DNA of 64,000 nt from Ditibartonella choladocola (GTDB lineage Bacteria; Pseudomonadota; Alphaproteobacteria; Rhizobiales; Rhizobiaceae), in assembly GCF_002007565.1 (NCBI RefSeq), contig NZ_CP015625.1, forward strand, positions 744,001 to 808,000, in the 5' to 3' direction. Positions within the stretch are counted from its first letter, which is position 1, and the number at the start of each line of letters is the position of its first letter. The notes below the pieces were generated by a model. The model did not search any database and was not told the DNA's origin. It worked only from the letters and a program-made list of their open reading frames with translations. Shown piece after piece: positions 57,392-64,000 of the stretch. The position numbers and the translations under genes are program-made.

Positions 57392-58637
57392 AGAGGTCGT
57401 GATCGACCATGTCGGTGTTGCCGGTGATGGTGTTGCAAAGACGAAGCATGGCGCAGTCTATGTCCCGTTCGCACTTCCTCACGAAGTTGCCAATATTGCC
57501 GTCGAAAATGGTCACGGGACTATCATCGCTTTAAAAAAAAGCTCGCCCGAAAGGGTTGAAGCAAAATGCAGACATTTCGAGGCCTGCGGTGGTTGTGCCT
57601 TGCAGCATTGGGCCGATGACCCCTACCAAATGTGGAAAAGGTCTTTGGTTGTTGAAGCATTGGAAGGGAGAAAAATTACAACCGATGTGGAGCCGGTTAT
57701 TCCATGTGAGCCGCATACACGCCGCCGCATGATATTGACTGCCCGCGTAACGCCGAAAGGACAAATTGTCGGGTTCAATCGTTATCAGTCACATGATGTT
57801 ATAGCAATCGAGGAATGCCCCGTCTCGCGTCCGGAGCTTGTTGACGAACTCGCCGCTATCAGATCGCTTGCTGCTTTATTGGCAAATTACGCGAAGGAAA
57901 TACGGATTAACGTGACATTGGCGGAAAACGGAATTGATGTCGCATTGGAGGGGTGTAAAATCAATGACGAAAAATTGCGCCAGCGGCTTGTAGAAGAGGG
58001 CTTGAAGCAATCCTTCATACGTTTGACAGCAGATGGCGAGATCATCATAGAGAAAGAAAGGCCGGAACTCCATTTCGGTTCGGCCACTGTCGAACTTGCG
58101 GCAGGCGGTTTTTTGCAAGCAACCAAAGAAGCGGAAGAGTTTATGGCGAGCCTTGTCATGCAAGGTTTGAAGAAAGCAAAAAACGCGGCCGATCTTTTTT
58201 CCGGTGCGGGCACATTTACATTCCGCATGGCCGAAAAGATGAAAGTTCATGCTGTCGAAAATGATGATAGCGCTTTAAAAAGCCTTGATCGGGCCTATCG
58301 GCAATCGGTCGGGCTGAAGACTGTAACCTATGAGAAGCGGGATTTATTCCGTCGCCCGCTTCTGCCGCGTGAATTGGAAGCTTTTGACGGGCTTGTTTTC
58401 GACCCGCCGCGGGCAGGTGCAGAAGAACAGGCGCGGGAAATTGCCAAAATGAATATACCGCATGTGGTTGCGGTTTCCTGTAATCCGGTCACAATGTCGC
58501 GTGATTTGTCTATTTTGGTCGAAGGCGGCTATACAATCGAAAAACTCGTGCCGATAGACCAGTTTTTATGGTCACCCCATGTCGAGGCCGTCGCTTTGCT
58601 TAAAAAGCGCAAGCCCAAACCGGGCTGGCGCCTTTAA
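57384..58637 (+). CDS. class I RNA (uracil-5) methyltransferase, RlmD/TrmA type
   Basis: A 417-residue protein with an N-terminal TRAM domain, a 4Fe-4S cluster motif CRHFEACGGCALQHW (C-x5-C-x2-C, about 60-75), the methyltransferase FSGAGTFTFRMAEKM (about 272) and FDPPRAGAEEQAREI, and the nucleophile segment VAVSCNPVTMSRDL. It overlaps TlyA by eight bases, with GGAGAA ahead of the ATG at 57384. Likely methylates uracil C5 in rRNA or tRNA; the exact target is not clear. Confidence 0.92.
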   Translation: MIEEVVIDHVGVAGDGVAKTKHGAVYVPFALPHEVANIAVENGHGTIIALKKSSPERVEAKCRHFEACGGCALQHWADDPYQMWKRSLVVEALEGRKITTDVEPVIPCEPHTRRRMILTARVTPKGQIVGFNRYQSHDVIAIEECPVSRPELVDELAAIRSLAALLANYAKEIRINVTLAENGIDVALEGCKINDEKLRQRLVEEGLKQSFIRLTADGEIIIEKERPELHFGSATVELAAGGFLQATKEAEEFMASLVMQGLKKAKNAADLFSGAGTFTFRMAEKMKVHAVENDDSALKSLDRAYRQSVGLKTVTYEKRDLFRRPLLPRELEAFDGLVFDPPRAGAEEQAREIAKMNIPHVVAVSCNPVTMSRDLSILVEGGYTIEKLVPIDQFLWSPHVEAVALLKKRKPKPGWRL

Positions 58638-58659
58638 AGAATTAAAACAGCTATAATCT

Positions 58660-59883
58660 CTAGCAGGATTTGATTTGAGGTGCGGTTTGCGGATTTTTAT
58701 AGAACACCGGCCTTAAATAAACGCCGGCAGTGTTTCCGAAAAATGCCGCAACAACCCAGAGCCAGCCATGCAGGCTTCCCGACGCAATGCCTGAAAAATA
58801 TGCACCGATATTGCAGCCGAAGCCAACGCGGGCACCATAGCCGAGAAGCAACCCGCCGATCACGGCAGCACATGCAGAGCCGATGGGCATACGGAATTTG
58901 AATGCAAAACGACCGGCTAGACCAGCGGCCAACATTGCACCGGCAATAATACCGAAATCCATGACCGATGTGACATTGGAAAATATGCTTGAGGCGAGAT
59001 TTTTGGCATTTCCGGGGTTTTGCCAGAACTGCCAACTTGCGACATCGACACCGAGAGCAGAGCTGATCTTCGCGCCCCAAATCGGAAAGGCGCCGGCAAT
59101 GCTCCACGGTTTACCGGAAATGACCAGTGTCAGATAATTGAGGAGCGCCAAGGCAACGCCGCCCCAAACCATTGGCCAAGGGCCGCGGAAAAACCGTTCA
59201 AGACCTTTATGAGTGGTCGCCTTTTCGTGTTCAAGCTCGCCGTGACGACGTTTTTCGATGACAACGGTCAGTGCGGCAATAATTGCAAAAAGGACGAGCG
59301 AAACAACAATGCCTAATGGCGCGCCGAGGGTTTTAACCAGTGACACGGGTTGTAAGGCGGGCATATTTGCCCAGAATGATGCATGTGCCGTTGAAATAAA
59401 GCCGCCAAGCACAAAAAATGCGAGAACGAGAAGCATACGGGCATTACCGCCCCCAAGGGTAAACAGCACACCCGAAGCACAGCCACCTGCAAGTTGCATT
59501 CCGATGCCGAACATAAAGGCTCCGATGATAACCGAAAGGCTCAAAGGAGCGAGCGAGCCATTGACGGGATGTCCGAAAACTTCGCCAAGGCTTAAGGTCG
59601 GGAAAAAAAGCAGGACGGCAATTGCCAGCATCAGCATTTGCACGCGCAAGCCACGCCCGCGGCCATCAAGGATGAAATTGCGCCAGGCGGATGTAAAGCC
59701 GAATGATGCATGGTAAAGCGTTATTCCAAGAGCTGCACCGACAAGAAGCAAAAGCCCTTGCTCGACACTATAGGCAGCCGAGAGCCAAATTGCAGCAAGC
59801 ACAATGAATAAAGCGCTGATAATTTTAGGAAGTGTAAAATGATGAGACAGCTTTTGAGGCTGACCAGACACGACCGTGTACAT
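58660..59883 (-). CDS. YeeE/YedE family transporter (thiosulfate uptake type)
   Basis: A 407-residue membrane protein with about ten helices. The paired conserved cysteine motifs are QLAGGCASGVLFTLGGGNAR (about 128-147) and GARVGFGCNIGAYFSGIASGSLHGW (about 355-380), the signature of the YeeE/TsuA family that imports thiosulfate-type sulfur. The start at 59883 has AAAGGA ahead; an ATG at 59898 would include it. The substrate is inferred from the family. Confidence 0.9.
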   Translation of the reverse strand: MYTVVSGQPQKLSHHFTLPKIISALFIVLAAIWLSAAYSVEQGLLLLVGAALGITLYHASFGFTSAWRNFILDGRGRGLRVQMLMLAIAVLLFFPTLSLGEVFGHPVNGSLAPLSLSVIIGAFMFGIGMQLAGGCASGVLFTLGGGNARMLLVLAFFVLGGFISTAHASFWANMPALQPVSLVKTLGAPLGIVVSLVLFAIIAALTVVIEKRRHGELEHEKATTHKGLERFFRGPWPMVWGGVALALLNYLTLVISGKPWSIAGAFPIWGAKISSALGVDVASWQFWQNPGNAKNLASSIFSNVTSVMDFGIIAGAMLAAGLAGRFAFKFRMPIGSACAAVIGGLLLGYGARVGFGCNIGAYFSGIASGSLHGWLWVVAAFFGNTAGVYLRPVFYKNPQTAPQIKSC

Positions 59884-60459
59884 GGAAATTCCTTTCAATC
59901 ATGAAAACCCACATGGGGCGATTTCATTACTTTGCCTACAAAATTCGGTTTCTATTTTCAACGCAAAGTACAGAAAAAACAAGATAATTACGTCACAGAA
60001 ACAAATTTTTCCGAATTATTTTTTGCGAAATAAAAGGCCGGTTTGTACTATCGGATCGGCGTCTCCCAATTTTCCATGTTGTCGGTCAACCACCGGATAG
60101 GAAAAGGAAATTATTTTGAATTGAAATCTGAAGAGCAAATTGAACTATAAATAATAGAGGCGCGAGCCTGTTCGGGAGACATGAAAAATAAGTGCTTCCT
60201 GTTGTTATCCGGCGCCGGAAGAGGTAGTCTTTGGAAACCACTTTGTTCTATCGGGATTTCAAGCATAATGGTCATGGCAGGTTCAAAAGGTTTAACTGTT
60301 CCCATCAGGATTCGACGCTCCCGCATGCATCGACACCCCTGCGCCGGTCATTCGGCCAGAATAGAGGGCGAATGTTCAGCAATTGCTATAGATGCAGAAA
60401 TGGAACTGCTATAGATGTAGAAACGGAACAGGTTTTTTGAACAACTTTGCATCAAGCGT
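59884..60459. other. 576-base intergenic region upstream of the YeeE gene and downstream of tldD
   Basis: No supported gene. It holds the promoter of the minus-strand YeeE gene and a tandem repeat next to the tldD stop (60384-60429). Short plus-strand frames at 60181-60440 lack homology and a ribosome site. Confidence 0.5.
60384..60429. repeat. 23-bp tandem duplication next to the 3' end of tldD
   Basis: Two adjacent copies at 60384-60406 and 60407-60429, beginning TGCTATAGATG and ending GAAC, identical except at two positions. They lie 31 bases beyond the tldD stop codon. Confidence 0.92.
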
Positions 60460-61872
60460 TCAAACGGCAGTGCCACCAATCGTCATTGCATTGATACGCA
60501 AATGCGGAAGTCCGACGCCGACAGGAACACTTTGACCGTTTTTCCCGCATGTACCGATACCATTATCAAGTTTCGGGTCGTTACCGATCATTGTGATGCG
60601 CTTCATGGCTTCAGGGCCATTGCCGATAAGTGTAGCCCCTTTGATCGGGGCAACGATTTTGCCATTTCTGACGCGATAGGCTTCGGTGCATTCAAACACA
60701 AATTTTCCCGAAGTAATATCGACCTGTCCACCGCCGAAGGAAACGGCATAAATCCCATCCTTCAAGGAGCCGAGCACTTCTTCAGGTGTGTATTGGCCGC
60801 CTAACATCATTGTATTGGTCATTCTGGGCATTGGCGCACAGGCATAGGATTCACGCCGTCCGTTGCCGGTGGGGTGCATACCCATCAAACGCGCATTAAG
60901 CCGGTCTTGCATATAGCCGACAAGCTTTCCGTCCTCTATGAGAACATTACGTGCGGAAGGTGTTCCTTCGTCATCAACCGTGAGCGAGCCGCGACGCCCT
61001 GCAATCGAACCGTCGTCAATAACAGTCACGCCTTTTGCGGCAACCTGTTGCCCCATGAGGCCTGAAAATGCAGAAGTTTTCTTCCGGTTGAAATCACCTT
61101 CAAGCCCGTGCCCGACTGCTTCATGCAACATGACACCTGGCCAACCGCTTGCAAGAACAACATCGAACGTGCCTGCCGGCGCAGGCTCTGCTTCGAGGTT
61201 CACCAAAGCCATGCGGAGCGCTTCATCGGCTGCCATTTGCCAATTGTCTTCGGTAACAAAGCGGTCGAAAGCTTCACGACCGCCACAGCCGTAAAAACCG
61301 TTTTCAAGTCTGTCGCCTTTGGCTGCAACCACAGATACGGCAAGGCGCACAAGCGGGCGAACATCATGCACAAGCTCGCCATCGGCGCGCAAGATTTCGA
61401 CTTGTTGCATCGAACCGGCTAGCGAAACAGAAACTTGCCGGACAGCATCATTTTTGTTGCGAATATAGGAATCGATCTTTTCGAGAAGCGCGACCTTTGA
61501 TTCAAATGAAGGTGAGGAAAGGGGGTTCAGTTCGTCATAGAGTTTTTTATTGGTGCCACGCGGTGCAGCACTATAATTTCCGTGGTAACCGTGGGTGACA
61601 GCTTTTGCAGCATCGGAAGCTCTGTTCAAGGCTGCTTTTGTCAGTTCTCCGGAATGGGCATAGCCCGTTGCCTCACCTGCGACAGCACGTAAACCGAAGC
61701 CCTTATCCTGATCGAACGAGCCATTTTTCAATCTTCCATTATCGAAAAGGAGTGACTCGCTTTCACGATATTCAAGAAACAATTCACCATCATCTGCATC
61801 TTTCAATGTGTTCTTTACGATTGACTGAACATCATTGGCTCCAATGTCGAATTGTTCGATCAGCGGTTTCAT
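60460..61872 (-). CDS. tldD: metalloprotease TldD
   Basis: A 470-residue zinc metalloprotease that pairs with TldE/PmbA. The catalytic VMLHEAVGHGLEGDFNRK (HExxxH, about 245-263), RRGSLTVDDEGTPSARNVLIEDG and the C-terminal CGKNGQSVPVGVGLPHLRI are diagnostic. Family members process bacterial peptides such as microcins and act on gyrase toxin/antitoxin systems. AGGA lies ahead of the ATG. pmbA is not in this window. Confidence 0.97.
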   Translation of the reverse strand: MKPLIEQFDIGANDVQSIVKNTLKDADDGELFLEYRESESLLFDNGRLKNGSFDQDKGFGLRAVAGEATGYAHSGELTKAALNRASDAAKAVTHGYHGNYSAAPRGTNKKLYDELNPLSSPSFESKVALLEKIDSYIRNKNDAVRQVSVSLAGSMQQVEILRADGELVHDVRPLVRLAVSVVAAKGDRLENGFYGCGGREAFDRFVTEDNWQMAADEALRMALVNLEAEPAPAGTFDVVLASGWPGVMLHEAVGHGLEGDFNRKKTSAFSGLMGQQVAAKGVTVIDDGSIAGRRGSLTVDDEGTPSARNVLIEDGKLVGYMQDRLNARLMGMHPTGNGRRESYACAPMPRMTNTMMLGGQYTPEEVLGSLKDGIYAVSFGGGQVDITSGKFVFECTEAYRVRNGKIVAPIKGATLIGNGPEAMKRITMIGNDPKLDNGIGTCGKNGQSVPVGVGLPHLRINAMTIGGTAV

Positions 61873-61997
61873 AAAATTTTCCTGTCTTTTAAACGGCCAT
61901 TTGTATTGTTTTATATAAAAAGCGCCAAAGCTTTTATAAAGGCCGCTTCAAGCTTTTATTCATGGAAAAATATTTCATTGGCATGACCGTGTCTTCA

Positions 61998-62540
61998 TCA
62001 CTCTTTGGGGAGCGCTGCATAGGCTTCCTTCAAGCCGTTAAGATCAATCATGCCGCCGACGCCTTCCTCAGGCGTTGTGAATATGAAATAGGTTGCCATT
62101 TTTCCGTCAAGGAAAGATTTCAGATCATCGTCTTTCAAGAAGGCTTCGGCTACGCAATTGTCACCTAGACAACGGCGATATTCCATTTTACCCATATCTT
62201 TATTGTCAATCTTGATACCAACGCCCAAGCGCAATTCTACTCTGATCGGAACGAAAACCCGCATCAGCGTTCCCTGATTTTTAGGCAACTTATAAAGTGT
62301 CACACGAAAAGCAATGTCGGGGCGGTTTTGTGCCCGAACATTTTGTACGACCTCGCATTGGACATTGGGTGTGCCCGGTGGCAGAGAGCAAACCTTGGTC
62401 CAGGCTCCAAAGGTTTTGGGTGCAGGAACTTCCTGTTGATTTGGCGTTTGCGCCACTGTCACGGGAAGACAAAACCCGATTGTTGTTAAACAAAACGCCG
62501 CAACGCTACAAGCTCGTTTGAAGAATTGACGAAGTGACAT
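61998..62540 (-). CDS. invasion-associated locus B family protein
   Basis: A 180-residue protein with a signal peptide (about 1-30, AAFCLTTIGFCLPVTVAQ) and an IalB domain: PKTFGAWTKVCSLPPGTPNVQCEVVQNV and MEYRRCLGDNCVAEAFLKDDD, the latter with the conserved cysteine pair. IalB was named for its part in red-cell entry by Bartonella bacilliformis, but homologues occur across Rhizobiales next to tldD or cox genes, so a role in invasion is not implied. ATG 62540 has AGGAG 5 bases ahead. Confidence 0.92.
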   Translation of the reverse strand: MSLRQFFKRACSVAAFCLTTIGFCLPVTVAQTPNQQEVPAPKTFGAWTKVCSLPPGTPNVQCEVVQNVRAQNRPDIAFRVTLYKLPKNQGTLMRVFVPIRVELRLGVGIKIDNKDMGKMEYRRCLGDNCVAEAFLKDDDLKSFLDGKMATYFIFTTPEEGVGGMIDLNGLKEAYAALPKE

Positions 62541-62815
62541 AAGAACTCCTGCTCGAATCATCATGACGTTATCGTGCTTAAGCCTTCATGAAAAGTGCCC
62601 AACAGCTCTAGAATATAAACCATACACAACTGATATAACATAGTGTTCAATTCTTGGGCGAGAACATGGCAAAAACTGGAAAATTTGACAATTAAGGCGA
62701 TGAAGTGTTTCTATTTGGGTCTGTTTGTCGCATTGTTTTGATATTGAAATGTTGTTAAAGCAGTGAAAAAGTGGTTCCGCAGTCGCTTGATTGCTTGATT
62801 TATTTGGCAAAATTG

Positions 62816-64000
62816 ATGTCTGAATACGTAAAAAAAAGTTTCTTTTCATCGATATTGAACCTAGATAGCAGGGCAATCGGTACGCTCTATCTGGTGCTCG
62901 CCATTGTTGCAGGTGTCATCGGTGCAGTCTTTTCTTTTGTTCTACGGCTTGCTCTCAATGGCTCCGATCTTGCCTTTCTATCGCTCATCGTTCCATCCGA
63001 TCCGGCTTTATTGTCTTTTATGAACACCGCACACGCACTGATTCTGGTGTTTTTCATGGTTATGCCGGCATTGATCGGCGGTTTTGCCAATTGGTTTGTA
63101 CCACTCATGATTGGCACGCATAATGTGGCATTTCCTCGTGCAAATCTGATTGCCTTTTTATTGTTGTTACTCACTGTTCTTTCAGGTTTCGCTGCCCTCT
63201 TGTCGTTTGGCGATGAAAGCCGGTTCAAAATTTTAATGTTGGCGAGCATTTTCATAGGCTCGATGTCATTTATTATCAGTTTTATCAATTTCATCACGAC
63301 AATCATAACAATGCGTGCACCCGGTCTCACACTTGCACGTTTGCCGGTTTTTGTCTGGTCGGTGCTTGTCGCTTCTTTTCTCGGATTGATGTCGGTTCCG
63401 GCGATGTTGGCGGCGTTGACCGGATTGGTATTAAGCGGACCTGTTTCTGTTGATAACCCGTCAATGATGGTATGGTTTTTCAGCCATCCCGAAATCTATG
63501 TTCTCCTGTTACCGGCTTTCGGAATTGTCAGTGAAATTCTGGTGACATTCACGAAACGTCGCCTCTGGATGGAAAACGGTGTTGTGGCAGCAATGGTGTT
63601 TATCGGCACCATCGGCTTTATTTTATGGATGAATGATCTTTTTGAATTCCGGACACCTGATGTCATGGCCCGTTATTTCAGGGTTGCTTTGCCTCTTATC
63701 ATTTTGCCAACCGCTTTTATCCTTTTGAGCTGGTTTGTGACTTTGGTTAAAAGCCGTTTCAAATTCGAGATGCCAATGCTCTGGGCTATGGGTTTTTTCT
63801 TTGTTGTTTTGATGGGGCAGCTTTCTGCATTGCAGCTTGCAGCAACGGGCAATAGTGTAAACGGGGCAAACCAGTCCGCTTTTGTTGCGCATTTTCACTA
63901 CATACTGTCATTGAGTGCGGTTTTCGCGATTTTTGCGGGTTGGTATTATTGGTTGCCGAAAATGACCGGCTATATGTGTCGCAGTCTCACAACGCGGATA
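62816..64000 (+). CDS. divergent cytochrome oxidase subunit I homologue, C-terminus outside window
   Basis: 395 codons open to the right edge. It aligns along its length with aa3-type subunit I: TAHALILVFFMVMPALIGGF (low-spin heme His), NFITTIITMRAPGLT, WFFSHPEIYVLLLPAFGI (the His-Tyr pair), and VAHFHYILSLSAVFAIFAGWYYW (two heme His). But the His-His pair of the copper-B site is missing: VVWAHHMY-type sequence is replaced by FILWMNDLFEF near residue 270, and the K-channel TGIKIFSW has become TAFILLSW. The usual D-channel aspartate position reads GTHNVAFPR. No coxB precedes it. It is likely a non-oxidase paralogue or decaying oxidase. Confidence 0.85.
   Translation, partial: MSEYVKKSFFSSILNLDSRAIGTLYLVLAIVAGVIGAVFSFVLRLALNGSDLAFLSLIVPSDPALLSFMNTAHALILVFFMVMPALIGGFANWFVPLMIGTHNVAFPRANLIAFLLLLLTVLSGFAALLSFGDESRFKILMLASIFIGSMSFIISFINFITTIITMRAPGLTLARLPVFVWSVLVASFLGLMSVPAMLAALTGLVLSGPVSVDNPSMMVWFFSHPEIYVLLLPAFGIVSEILVTFTKRRLWMENGVVAAMVFIGTIGFILWMNDLFEFRTPDVMARYFRVALPLIILPTAFILLSWFVTLVKSRFKFEMPMLWAMGFFFVVLMGQLSALQLAATGNSVNGANQSAFVAHFHYILSLSAVFAIFAGWYYWLPKMTGYMCRSLTTRI

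Noticed and set aside
60181..60440. Overlapping 69- and 77-codon plus-strand frames
   Set aside because: No ribosome site or homology; they run through the tandem repeat and overlap each other in different frames.

Overview
The window is a stretch of chromosome from an alphaproteobacterium of the order Hyphomicrobiales (Rhizobiales), most likely Bartonella or a close relative. The evidence is an invasion-associated locus B protein, a Rhizobiales-specific DUF6101 protein, the split atpF'/atpF ATP synthase operon, a RibB protein fused to a degenerate GTP cyclohydrolase domain, and a base composition that looks, by eye, to be in the mid-40s % GC. The species is inference. I see no rRNA, tRNA, CRISPR, prophage or insertion sequence.

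Layout. 1-11 kb: a large unrecognised membrane-anchored protein cut by the window edge, a SulP anion transporter divergent from an MFS exporter, an SLC13-type permease coupled to an FUSC protein, then a YfgM-like TPR protein and the ribosome-assembly GTPase Der. 11-16 kb: a SleB-like cell wall hydrolase behind CtrA-type boxes, then the F0 ATP synthase operon (atpI-B-E-F'-F) with a promoter and a strong terminator. 16-18 kb: a poorly coding region with a long array of 26-bp degenerate tandem repeats, a DUF2158 protein and a bestrophin channel. 18-28 kb: housekeeping genes (glyS/glyQ, TPR protein, polyprenyl diphosphate synthase, a tRNA methyltransferase-like protein, S49 peptidase, ispE, moaB).

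28.9-35.8 kb: an AT-rich, tightly overlapping seven-gene operon that looks horizontally acquired. It encodes a GT-C-like membrane glycosyltransferase, a GtrA-type flippase, a GT2 transferase, an LPG-synthase-like membrane protein, a kinase-like protein, an EcbF/BcbF-type HAD phosphatase and a nucleotidyltransferase. Together these look like a surface-glycan decoration cassette with its own activated-donor pathway.

36-62.5 kb: core metabolism again (radical SAM protein, rnhB, Sua5-type threonylcarbamoyl-AMP synthase, FAD oxidoreductase, purD, ubiA, pdxH, DnaJ-family protein, PCuAC protein, fabI, aroC-ribBX-xseB, dxs-tlyA-rRNA methyltransferase, a YeeE transporter, tldD, ialB). The window ends inside a cytochrome oxidase subunit I homologue that has lost two of its three copper-B histidines and has no coxB in front of it.

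The main points for a second look are the 26-bp array, the glycan cassette, the copper-B-less oxidase subunit, and a recurring pattern of short tandem repeats lying directly at the 3' ends of genes (glyS, xseB, the phosphatase gene, tldD).
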